Counted from the first letter of the stretch, positions 1-6,046 are shown. The stretch is DNA of 9,850 nucleotides from an uncultured Collinsella sp. (GCA_905197385.1 CAJJYO010000039.1:1-9850); one strand, 5' to 3'. Numbers and translations are program-made. Notes: generated by a model not told the origin, from the letters alone.

Positions 1-1
1 A

Positions 2-307
2 GCACTCGAGCGCATGCTTAAAATCAAATGTGCCGCTGAGTTGGGCCTTCGCGGGCTCGATCCGTCGCGTCCATACTTTATGCAGTTCAAGATGAAGGCC
101 GACGAGGAGACATTCTTTGAGGTGCTCGCCGCCGAGGCCGAGAAGGACTTCGATCCCATCGAGCTCGTCTATCCCGGCGAGGTGCCTTATTTTGATCGCT
201 ACGACGAGTACGTTCCCGAGGAGCTCGTGCGCAAAGGCTTTGCCGAAGGCGTGCTCGAAATCGAGGGTATGAAGCAGCGCGTTCTCGGCTGGCGCGACCA
301 CGCCTAA
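2..307 (+). CDS. C-terminal fragment of an unrecognised protein (5' truncated)
   Basis: The reading frame is open from the left window edge to the TAA at 305-307 and gives about 101 residues. I treat it as the tail of a longer protein because the frame continues upstream of the first ATG (base 14) without a stop, and no ribosome binding site precedes that ATG. The fragment is acidic and soluble-looking. It has an LGLRGLDPSRPYFMQFK stretch, a PGEVPYFDRYDEYVPEELVRKG stretch rich in Tyr/Asp/Glu, and ends GWRDHA. There is no membrane segment and no catalytic motif I can name. The conserved-looking C-terminal block could be the last domain of a large enzyme such as a helicase, but that is a guess. 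It runs convergently with the next gene, with only 26 bases between stop codons and no convincing terminator. Confidence 0.6.
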   Translation, partial: ALERMLKIKCAAELGLRGLDPSRPYFMQFKMKADEETFFEVLAAEAEKDFDPIELVYPGEVPYFDRYDEYVPEELVRKGFAEGVLEIEGMKQRVLGWRDHA

Positions 308-333
308 GACCAATCTTTTTGGGACGGGGAGAC

Positions 334-1212
334 TTACTTGTCGTGAAGGACGGTGCCGAGAAAGTCGGTGTCGAAGGGCACGGCTTCGGCAAAGGCGTAG
401 TTGCCGTCGCTGGCGATGAGCAGGTAGTTTTCCTCTCCGCCGAACTTCGCATCGCCACATGGGACCACCCAGGCGTGGGCGAACACCTCGAGTGCCGTGG
501 CAGCGCAATCGCGCAGGAACGTCACATCGCTCCCCTCGCTTGCGCTCACGATATTGGCAACGTAGACGCCACCGAAATTTAGGCTGCCCCGCACCAAACG
601 CAACGCTTCAACCGTCGCCAGCTCGCGTACGGGCTCGGCACCGCCAAAGCAATCGCTCACGACCACGTCGTAGCGACGATGGCCCACACTTGTCACACCC
701 AGATACGAGCGAGCCTCAGCAGTAATCACCCGCAAGCGGTCGCCCACCGTGCGCTCCAGCTCGTCCAGATAGAACCAACGGCGCGCCAGGCGCGTAATCT
801 CTCCGTCATACTCGATGACGTCCATGCGCAAGCCCTCGTGCGACATCAGGGCGAATTTAGGATAGGCAAACCCGCCGCCGCCCAGCATAAGCATACGGTC
901 GATGCCGTGACCATAAGCGTCGCGCATCGCATCCTCGGACTCAAACACGTCGTCAAACGCACGATAGTACGCAAAGACGGGCTCGGCCCAACGCTCACCG
1001 ACATAGCTCGCGCTTTGGTAGACGCCGCCTTGCACCAACACGCGAATCTCATCGCCGCCCTCATCGTGCACGCGTTTCACACGCGCCAACCCATTGCGGG
1101 TTCGCGCAACCTGCAGACAGGCAGCGCGAACAGCGACGGCGGCCGCACCAAGCGCCGCGGCTCCCAGAGCAACGCCGGCAACGACGCCGGCAGAAACACT
1201 TGGCTTGTTCAT
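334..1212 (-). CDS. Membrane-anchored spermidine-synthase-like (class I SAM fold) protein
   Basis: This is a 292-residue protein. Residues 8-30 form an Ala/Val/Gly-rich hydrophobic helix, likely an N-terminal membrane anchor, so the rest probably sits on the cytoplasmic face. Residues 50-270 have the polyamine-synthase/spermidine-synthase fold order: a beta-hairpin region (IRVLVQGGVYQSA), SAM-binding motif I (MLMLGGGGFA, 107-116), an acidic residue after strand 2 (VIEYDGE, E134), and YDVVVSDCFGG (181-191) where true spermidine synthases carry their catalytic Asp loop. That loop here is SDCFGG, closer to the uncharacterised DAFSG-type relatives than to the classical DSTDP type. A polyamine product is therefore not assured; methyl or aminopropyl transfer to another substrate is equally possible. 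The ATG directly follows the elp3 stop codon and its AAGGAG site lies inside the last elp3 codons, so translation is probably coupled to elp3. Confidence 0.8.
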   Translation of the reverse strand: MNKPSVSAGVVAGVALGAAALGAAAVAVRAACLQVARTRNGLARVKRVHDEGGDEIRVLVQGGVYQSASYVGERWAEPVFAYYRAFDDVFESEDAMRDAYGHGIDRMLMLGGGGFAYPKFALMSHEGLRMDVIEYDGEITRLARRWFYLDELERTVGDRLRVITAEARSYLGVTSVGHRRYDVVVSDCFGGAEPVRELATVEALRLVRGSLNFGGVYVANIVSASEGSDVTFLRDCAATALEVFAHAWVVPCGDAKFGGEENYLLIASDGNYAFAEAVPFDTDFLGTVLHDK

Positions 1213-3120
1213 CTAGAGCTCCTTTTGCAGATAGAGTCCATGGTCGTAAAAACCCAAATGGCGATAGTACTCGCGTGTGCCAATCGCGCTGATCACGTTG
1301 ATGCGCGCATAGCCCGCGTCCCGAGCAATATGGCACGCACGCTCCACGAGCAAACGCCCCAACCCGTGATGCTGCGCCGCCTGGCCCTGGTCACCCACGC
1401 GTGCCGCCATGCCATACACGTGCACCTCGCGAATCATCGCCTCGTCCGGCGTCGTCGGCAACTCGTCCGCATGCGCGGCAACAAATGAATGGTCGGGCAG
1501 CGACAGGCGCAAAAAGCCCGCGATCTTGCCCTGCGGCGTCACCCACTGCAAAAAGCGCTCGTAAGTCACCGGCGTCTCGTACGCCACTTCCTCATCAAGA
1601 GATAGCTCATCCAAGTCGGCACCCGCCGTACTGATCTCGCGATAGCGAATCTCGCGCACCGTCGCACCGTCACCCCGAGCAGCCAGGCGGTTCTCAACGA
1701 GCTGACGCAGGTTGGGCTTCTTGTTGCCCACCATGATGTCATCGGAACTAAAATCGCGGATCATGCGACTGATACGGCAGAACGCCGGCGTCACCACGAT
1801 GTCGTCGGCCAGCACGTCGAGCAGTTCTTCCTCGGTATAGGGGCGCCACTCGCCGCGCTCGTAGCAGCCCACCAGACGCGAGCCCTCGATGAGCGCACAC
1901 GGGTAGACCTTGACCTCGTCGGGCATAAAGGCCCCCTCAGTCATAAAGTGCTCGTAGTCGCGCTTGTCCCCCTCGGGTGTGGCGCCCAGCAAGTTGAGCA
2001 TAAAATGCGCGTGGATCTTAAAGCCAAACAGACGCGCAAGCGAAAACGCCCGCTCGATCTGCGCCACCGAAATGCGACGCTCGTTGATATCGAGCAGGTG
2101 CTGGTCAAGGCTTTGGATGCCCATCTGAATCTTGGTGCAGCCCAGGCGACGAATGAGCGTGAGCGCCTGTGGCGTCACGGCATCGGGGCGCGTCTCGATA
2201 ACGAGCCCCACCACGCGATGCTTCGCCGTCTCGTTGATGCGCTGCTGACGTTCAAGCTCCTCCATCGTGGTCGTCTGCCACTCGGCGACCTCGCCCCACG
2301 GCGTACCGGGACCGTACAGACGACGCACCGCGCGGTTATAGCCACCCACGGCAGCATCCACACGCCCCTGCTCGTCGGCAACACCGCTCGCAAGCTCGGC
2401 CTCGTCGGTCGCAATACCGGCAGCCCGATAGCGCTCACGGCGTTCTGTTACCACCGGCGGCAAGGCATCGGCAGGAGCGTCATCGAGTAGACGCCCTGCC
2501 TCGGCACGGCTGATGCCCGGACGCGCCAACATGGGGTTGGCAGCCACGCCGGCGACGGCATCGTCATTGAGCGCACGGAAAAGCTCTGACATAAACCATG
2601 TCTGATAGCCTTCCGGATAGTCGCTCCAGGTGCCACCGAGCACAATGAGCTCTATCTTGTCGGTCGCATGCCCCATCTGCGAAAGCGCCGTCAAACGGGC
2701 ACTCACCTGCAGATACGGGTCAAAGCAATTTTGCTCCGCACGGGCGCATGCCGGCTCGGCGTGCAGATAGCTCTTGGGCATGCGCAGGTCGTTGGGGCAA
2801 AACAGGCAATCGCCCGAGCACGGCCTGGGCTTGGTGATGACGGTAATGGTCGCCACGCCCGAAGCCGTGCGGCGCGGCTTCATACGCAGCACCTGCAGCA
2901 GTTGACGTTCCAGATCGGAATCGACATTCCACGCAGCCCACCGAGCCGGCTCCTCACGTTTAACCCGCTGGTAAAACGGCAGCAGGCGGCGCTTGGCCAA
3001 ATCGCGTTTGTCGGCACCCTCGCGGCGCGCCTCGGCATGTATCAATTTGACGAGTGCTTTGTCGTCCACGGTCTCGCCGCGACGCAGAGCCTCAAGTATG
3101 TTCAAGATAATCTGTTCCAT
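1213..3120 (-). CDS. elp3: Elp3-type tRNA U34 cm5U-forming radical SAM / GNAT enzyme
   Basis: This 635-residue protein matches Elp3, which uses SAM, a [4Fe-4S] cluster and acetyl-CoA to add a carboxymethyl group to C5 of the tRNA wobble uridine. Visible parts: a basic N-terminal region (1-85, ending MKPRRTASG); the radical SAM cluster motif C101-x3-C105-x2-C108 followed by MPKSYLHAEPACARA; FDPYLQ (133-138); GHATDKIELIVLGGTWSDYP (150-169); INETAKHRVVGLVIETRPD (295-313); IQMGIQSLD (331-339); CRISRMIRDF (448-457) and GNKKPNLRQL (465-474). A C-terminal GNAT domain has REVHVYG (564-570), the acetyl-CoA loop QHHGLG (583-588) and GTREYYRHLGF (614-624). It is long for the family: about 95 extra residues (roughly 187-283) lie inside the radical SAM domain. 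A CxCxxC linker, which I recall from many prokaryotic homologues, is absent (VREIRY at 488-493). The start is the ATG at 3120, with only a weak GGGGG-type site upstream. It is followed without a gap by the spermidine-synthase-like gene. Confidence 0.95.
   Translation of the reverse strand: MEQIILNILEALRRGETVDDKALVKLIHAEARREGADKRDLAKRRLLPFYQRVKREEPARWAAWNVDSDLERQLLQVLRMKPRRTASGVATITVITKPRPCSGDCLFCPNDLRMPKSYLHAEPACARAEQNCFDPYLQVSARLTALSQMGHATDKIELIVLGGTWSDYPEGYQTWFMSELFRALNDDAVAGVAANPMLARPGISRAEAGRLLDDAPADALPPVVTERRERYRAAGIATDEAELASGVADEQGRVDAAVGGYNRAVRRLYGPGTPWGEVAEWQTTTMEELERQQRINETAKHRVVGLVIETRPDAVTPQALTLIRRLGCTKIQMGIQSLDQHLLDINERRISVAQIERAFSLARLFGFKIHAHFMLNLLGATPEGDKRDYEHFMTEGAFMPDEVKVYPCALIEGSRLVGCYERGEWRPYTEEELLDVLADDIVVTPAFCRISRMIRDFSSDDIMVGNKKPNLRQLVENRLAARGDGATVREIRYREISTAGADLDELSLDEEVAYETPVTYERFLQWVTPQGKIAGFLRLSLPDHSFVAAHADELPTTPDEAMIREVHVYGMAARVGDQGQAAQHHGLGRLLVERACHIARDAGYARINVISAIGTREYYRHLGFYDHGLYLQKEL
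1219..1224 (-). promoter_or_regulatory. Ribosome binding site inside the elp3 3' end
   Basis: On the minus strand AAGGAG forms the Lys-Glu codons just before the last elp3 codon. It lies 6 bases before the ATG at 1212. The order is AAGGAG, CTC, TAG (elp3 stop), ATG. This fixes the start of the downstream gene and indicates translational coupling with elp3. Confidence 0.8.
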
Positions 3121-3129
3121 GCCCCCATT

Positions 3130-3171
3130 GTAAAGGCAAAGGCGCCGAAGCCCGTCACGGCTCCGGCGCCT
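3130..3171 (-). terminator. Intrinsic-terminator-like hairpin between the DUF4097-like gene and elp3
   Basis: Bases 3140-3152 and 3159-3171 form a 13-bp GC-rich stem with one mismatch (AGGCGCCGAAGCC against GGCTCCGGCGCCT) around a 6-base loop. Only the minus strand has a T-rich tract after it (TTTGCCTTTA at 3140-3131), so it should act on transcripts leaving the DUF4097-like gene. It ends about 10-20 bases before the elp3 start codon. Any elp3 transcript initiated upstream of 3171 must therefore pass it, and it could act as an attenuator rather than a plain terminator. Confidence 0.65.
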
Positions 3172-3193
3172 CCATCAAACAGCGCGTCTATGG

Positions 3194-3222
3194 TTTATAA
3201 GTCTTCAATAACCACCCGTCAC
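3194..3222 (-). promoter_or_regulatory. Candidate promoter for elp3
   Basis: On the minus strand GTGACG (3222-3217; 4 of 6 to TTGACA) is followed after exactly 17 bases by TATAAA (3199-3194; 5 of 6 to TATAAT). The -35 box overlaps the stop codon of the DUF4097-like gene. Transcription would start near 3187 and give a leader of about 65 bases containing the hairpin at 3140-3171. This is a consensus match by eye only. Confidence 0.4.
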
Positions 3223-4118
3223 TCTGAATCAAACGACATGTCGCCCAAACCGACCTTAAAACGATACGTGGCAGACTTATCGCCGTTATCGAATTCAAGA
3301 TTCAAAATGGTCTCGCCATCGTAGCCAAGCGGAAGGAAATCGCTCTCGAAGTCGCCGCTGCCCACGGTAAGGCTCGCCTTAAAGCCCGTAGAATTCGGAA
3401 CCGTCATCTCCACATCGCCCGAGTCCACGCTCACGTCCATCGACTTCGCGGGGGCCTGGTAGAGCTCGAACGTCGCATCGCCCAAACCGACCTCGGCATT
3501 CAGAGTATCGGTCACGGTGCCCGCAAACGCGACGTCTCCCGAGTCCAACGTCAAATCAAAGTCGTGGCACGCAATGTCCGCGACCGTCAGGTCTCCCAAC
3601 CCCACGTTTGCCGTAATGCCCATCATGTTATCGGCAAGCTCACGCGGCAGTTCAATGGTGACCTTACGGTCATGGGCGCGCTCGTCATCGCAGTCGAACT
3701 GGCTAATCTTGAGTGTAGAGCCCTCGATCTTAACCAGATTCTGAGTGGCGGCATCGGAAGCAGACGCCCCCTTTGCAACGCGCCCGCTTTCGATGACACG
3801 TACCGGTCCGCCAGAGACACGTTTAACCTCGACCGTCCCCGACGTCACATCCAAGTCGAGCGATTGGAACGCGTCTTCGTCAAAAGTCGTGCTCGAAAGC
3901 TGCTGAGGCCGAGCGGAATAGTTACCGCCATCCAAAAGATCGTCCTCGTCAACCGCATCGTCCATACCAGAGAAGCCGGATACAACATCGTCGAGATCCC
4001 ACGGGCCATCAAAATGAATCAAAGTCCGCGAAATGCCAAAGACAAGCCCGATGATGAGCACAAACGCTCCGATGCCAACGCCCAAGCGTACCTTGGATTC
4101 ATGCGAAAGCTTCATCAT
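3219..4118 (-). CDS. Membrane-anchored DUF4097-like beta-repeat protein
   Basis: This 299-residue protein has a short basic N-terminus, one membrane helix (about 12-31, LGVGIGAFVLIIGLVFGIS), an acidic linker (36-65, many Asp/Glu), and then a beta-strand repeat region to the end. The repeats carry turn motifs of the form x-G-D: GLGD (173-176), DSGDV (192-196), GLGD (211-214), DSGDV (232-236), GSGD (253-256), DNGD (277-280) and GLGD (290-293). These recur about every 18-24 residues apart from the last, which suits the right-handed beta-solenoid fold of the DUF4097 family. With an N-terminal anchor, the repeat domain is probably outside the membrane, but orientation is inferred. Its ATG overlaps the stop of the upstream HTH gene by 4 bases (ATGA), so the two are co-translated. 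A second ATG follows immediately and could be used instead. DUF4097 proteins commonly sit beside XRE or sigma/anti-sigma regulators; the biochemical role is unknown. Confidence 0.8.
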   Translation of the reverse strand: MMKLSHESKVRLGVGIGAFVLIIGLVFGISRTLIHFDGPWDLDDVVSGFSGMDDAVDEDDLLDGGNYSARPQQLSSTTFDEDAFQSLDLDVTSGTVEVKRVSGGPVRVIESGRVAKGASASDAATQNLVKIEGSTLKISQFDCDDERAHDRKVTIELPRELADNMMGITANVGLGDLTVADIACHDFDLTLDSGDVAFAGTVTDTLNAEVGLGDATFELYQAPAKSMDVSVDSGDVEMTVPNSTGFKASLTVGSGDFESDFLPLGYDGETILNLEFDNGDKSATYRFKVGLGDMSFDSE

Positions 4119-4837
4119 TCATCACTCTCTTTGGCAATCGGCTCAGCGGTAGTCGCGGTAGCCACGTCAGCATCAGATTCCGCAGAAGTATCCTTCCCCT
4201 GGGCCTTGACCGCCACCGACGCCGAACCAACCTGAATATCCCCGCGCGCCCAATCGCCATCGAGCGCACGCGCCACCCAGTGATAGATGGGAATCGTAAA
4301 GAAGATCAGTGCGGCAAAGGGGCCGGCACCAAACAGGAACATCAGCAAAAAGAACAGCAGCCAGCACACGGCCCAATACGGGAACGACTGGAACGGGCCC
4401 TTCACCGGAGTCGAGCCAACTGCGCTGCCACTCGTCGCCTGCGCCGTAGCGGCATTGGCGGCCTGCGCACTCCAGCTTGCCGCTTGCGCCGCCTTGGCGG
4501 CGGCGTCACTCGCCTGTGTTGCCGCCTCGGTTGCACGTGCCGCCGCCTCATGGGTACGGGCGCGATCTGCCGCCTCGGCCTCGCGCTGACGGGCACGGTC
4601 CTCGTTCTCAAACTCGATATCGTCCTCAATCTCATCGCTCGGATTGAGCAGCTCGTCCAAGCTCACACCATAGAGCTTGGCGAGCGAGATCAGGTTCTCG
4701 GTATCGGGCGAGCTCTCCGCGCGCTCCCATTTACTGACTGCTTGGCGCGACAGTCCCAGCTTTCGTGCCAGCCCTTCTTGGCTAAAGCCTTTGCTTCGGC
4801 GAAGGTCGGCGAGCCGCTGCGCAGTTTCTACATTCAT
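4115..4837 (-). CDS. XRE-family HTH regulator with Ala-rich coiled coil and two membrane helices
   Basis: This is a 240-residue protein. An N-terminal Cro/C1-type helix-turn-helix spans about residues 6-62 (LRRSKGFSQEGLARKLGLS, then RQAVSKWERAESSPD). An acidic hinge follows (68-80), then a charged, strongly Ala-rich stretch (82-137) likely to be a long helix or coiled coil, then two hydrophobic segments (about 154-171 and 173-189), and a polar C-terminal tail. This suggests a DNA-binding protein tethered to the membrane. I chose the ATG at 4837 rather than the longer open frame to 5008: AGGAGGA lies just upstream, the HTH starts right after it, and the 57 extra residues look non-coding and would run into the divergent promoter region. 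It overlaps the DUF4097-like gene by 4 bases, forming an operon in which that protein may be the signal-sensing partner. Confidence 0.85.
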   Translation of the reverse strand: MNVETAQRLADLRRSKGFSQEGLARKLGLSRQAVSKWERAESSPDTENLISLAKLYGVSLDELLNPSDEIEDDIEFENEDRARQREAEAADRARTHEAAARATEAATQASDAAAKAAQAASWSAQAANAATAQATSGSAVGSTPVKGPFQSFPYWAVCWLLFFLLMFLFGAGPFAALIFFTIPIYHWVARALDGDWARGDIQVGSASVAVKAQGKDTSAESDADVATATTAEPIAKESDE

Positions 4838-4840
4838 GGT

Positions 4841-4847
4841 TCCTCCT
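4841..4847 (-). promoter_or_regulatory. Strong ribosome binding site of the XRE-family gene
   Basis: The minus strand reads AGGAGGA followed by ACC and ATG. This near-perfect Shine-Dalgarno sequence decides the start at 4837 against the longer upstream frame. Confidence 0.85.
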
Positions 4848-4886
4848 ATGTGATGCCAGCCGTGCCGCCGGACCGTTTTTGTTCTT

Positions 4887-4896
4887 AAGGCGCCTT
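4887..4896. repeat. 10-bp perfect palindrome in the leader of the XRE-family gene
   Basis: AAGGCGCCTT is a perfect inverted repeat about 50 bases upstream of the start codon. It could be an operator half of an autoregulated promoter or simply chance; the sequence alone cannot tell. Confidence 0.4.
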
Positions 4897-4940
4897 GCAC
4901 AGTTAAAAATCTATCCGCCACCGCCAAAAGCATGCCACCT

Positions 4941-4969
4941 ATTCTAGTGAGATTTTTGACAACCGTCGG
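4941..4969 (-). promoter_or_regulatory. Candidate promoter for the XRE-DUF4097 operon
   Basis: On the minus strand TAGAAT (4946-4941; 5 of 6 to TATAAT) is preceded at 17 bases by a poor -35 box, CCGACG. The -35 position lies inside the palindrome at 4960-4972. Good -10, weak -35, which would fit a regulated promoter. Judged by eye only. Confidence 0.35.
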
Positions 4970-4986
4970 TTGCGGATGCATATGAG
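4956..4986 (+). promoter_or_regulatory. Candidate promoter for the divergent Trm9-like gene
   Basis: TTGACA at 4956-4961 is a perfect -35 hexamer. Possible -10 boxes are TATGAG at 4981-4986 (19-base spacer) or CATATG at 4979-4984 (17-base spacer); both are weak. The palindrome at 4960-4972 begins inside the -35 box. An alternative promoter lies further downstream at 5029-5058. Confidence 0.3.
4960..4972. promoter_or_regulatory. 13-bp palindrome, candidate operator between divergent genes
   Basis: CAACCG-T-CGGTTG is a perfect inverted repeat with a single central base. It overlaps the candidate -35 boxes of both divergent promoters, the usual place for a repressor site. The HTH protein encoded next to it is the obvious candidate to bind it; that is inference from position. 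Confidence 0.45.
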
Positions 4987-5028
4987 CTGCGGAAATGTGT
5001 CCAAACAAAGCAATGACCCGTAGCTTGG

Positions 5029-5058
5029 TTGTCCCCGTTGCGGCGTTAACGGTAGTAT
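5029..5058 (+). promoter_or_regulatory. Alternative promoter for the Trm9-like gene
   Basis: TTGTCC (5029-5034; 4 of 6) and TAGTAT (5053-5058; 4 of 6) are separated by 18 bases. A palindrome CGTTAACG (5044-5051) lies in the spacer. Transcription would begin near 5065 and leave a leader of about 40 bases before the GTG start. Confidence 0.3.
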
Positions 5059-5087
5059 GGTCGTACTGTTAATTCCGCACCGCCAAC

Positions 5088-5095
5088 GGAGGGAG
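5088..5095 (+). promoter_or_regulatory. Ribosome binding site of the Trm9-like gene
   Basis: GGAGGGAG ends 9 bases before the GTG at 5105. The in-frame ATG at 5057 has no such site and would lie within or next to the candidate promoter, so the GTG is preferred. Confidence 0.7.
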
Positions 5096-5104
5096 TTCCG
5101 CGCC

Positions 5105-5977
5105 GTGAACCGCGATTTCGCCTCATCGCTCATCCAGCTCAACAACACGTTCTATCGCGAGCACTCCGCCTCCTTCTCCGATACGCGCCAGGCCCCGTGG
5201 CCCGGCTGGGTGCGCACCATGGACATCGCGCTCGGGCAGCTCGACGTCGCCACGATCGAGCATCCCGTCCGCGTCTTCGATCTTGCCTGCGGCAATATGC
5301 GATTCGAGAATTATGCCGCCGGCGGCGCACTTGCCGCCAAGGGCGTCGATGGCGCAAACCCCTCGGCAGATGCCAGCTGCCCGTTTGAGTTCTATGGTGT
5401 CGACTCGTGCCAAGACCTGGCCATCGATGCACATGGCCACGCGCTGCGCATTCCCAACCTGCACTTCCAGGAACTCGACGTGCTCGACGCCCTTATGAAG
5501 CTCAACCCCGCCGAGACGCCCGACGTGCTTTTCGACGCCCCGCTCGCCGACATCTCGGTCTGCTTTGGCTTTATGCACCATGTGCCGTCGTGCGAGTACC
5601 GTGTACGCGTGCTCGACGCTCTGGTGCGCCAGACGCGCCCAGGCGGCATCATCGCCATCAGCTTTTGGGAGTTTATGAACGACGAGCGCATGGCGCGCAA
5701 GGCCGTTCGAGCCGAAGCCCGCGCCGAGCTCACCCCGCCGTTTGAGGGTTACGATTCCGCGCAGTTTGAAGCCGGCGACCACCTCATTGGCTGGCAAAAC
5801 GACCGCCACGCCTACCGCTATTGCCATCACTTTGACGATCAGCAGATTACCGACCTTGTGCGCGGCGTCCGTACGTTCTACAAGAGCGGCGAGGTCCCCG
5901 TGCGTGAGCTTGAGCGCTTCCATGCCGACGGTCGTAGCGGCGAGCTCAACCGCTATGTGATTCTCAAGCGTCTGTAG
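5105..5977 (+). CDS. Trm9/ALKBH8-like class I SAM-dependent methyltransferase
   Basis: With the GTG start this is a 290-residue protein. The order of motifs is that of the Trm9/ALKBH8 methyltransferase group, which methylates cm5U34 of tRNA to mcm5U34: FSDTRQAPWPGW (24-35; compare the F-x2-TR-x2-PWP signature of Trm9), SAM-binding motif I FDLACGN (58-64), GVDSCQDL (98-105; compare the GxDxSxxL of that group), a DISVCFGFMHHVPSCEYRVRVL region (149-170) and RPGGIIAISFWEF (178-190). There is no membrane segment or signal peptide. Between motif I and strand 2 there is an extra Ala/Gly-rich segment (about 70-92). The C-terminal part (210-290) is specific to this protein. Substrate cannot be proven from sequence; a small-molecule or other RNA target is possible. 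It is divergent from the HTH operon, 2 kb from elp3 and followed by trmB. Confidence 0.8.
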   Translation: MNRDFASSLIQLNNTFYREHSASFSDTRQAPWPGWVRTMDIALGQLDVATIEHPVRVFDLACGNMRFENYAAGGALAAKGVDGANPSADASCPFEFYGVDSCQDLAIDAHGHALRIPNLHFQELDVLDALMKLNPAETPDVLFDAPLADISVCFGFMHHVPSCEYRVRVLDALVRQTRPGGIIAISFWEFMNDERMARKAVRAEARAELTPPFEGYDSAQFEAGDHLIGWQNDRHAYRYCHHFDDQQITDLVRGVRTFYKSGEVPVRELERFHADGRSGELNRYVILKRL

Positions 5978-6015
5978 GCACCGACGACTCGCCGCCGAGC
6001 CGCACCGCATCTTTC

Positions 6016-6039
6016 GGGCAAACTATGCCCACCTTTTTT
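6016..6039 (+). terminator. Weak intrinsic terminator after the Trm9-like gene
   Basis: GGGCA (6016-6020), a 5-base loop and TGCCC (6026-6030) form a short stem followed three bases later by six T residues (6034-6039). The stem is short, so efficiency may be low, but the position 40 bases after the stop codon is right. Confidence 0.5.
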
Positions 6040-6046
6040 CAACCCA

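Noticed and set aside
14..307. A complete 97-residue gene starting at the ATG at base 14
   Set aside because: The frame stays open to the window edge and there is no ribosome binding site before the ATG, so it is more likely the end of a longer gene.
308..333. Bidirectional terminator between the first two convergent genes
   Set aside because: CCAA and TTGG around TCTTT form only a 4-bp stem, too weak to call.
679..1488. A 269-residue open frame on the plus strand
   Set aside because: It runs antisense across both the spermidine-synthase-like gene and the end of elp3 and has no motif of its own.
4838..5008. A longer XRE-family protein starting at 5008
   Set aside because: AGGAGGA stands just before the ATG at 4837 and the HTH begins there. 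The extra 57 residues have no domain and cover the promoter and palindrome region.
5057..5104. ATG start at 5057 for the Trm9-like methyltransferase
   Set aside because: No Shine-Dalgarno sequence precedes it, while GGAGGGAG precedes the in-frame GTG at 5105 at normal spacing.
5123..6010. A 295-residue open frame on the minus strand
   Set aside because: It is antisense to the methyltransferase, which has clear SAM-binding motifs. The minus-strand product shows no recognisable domain and is a high-GC shadow.
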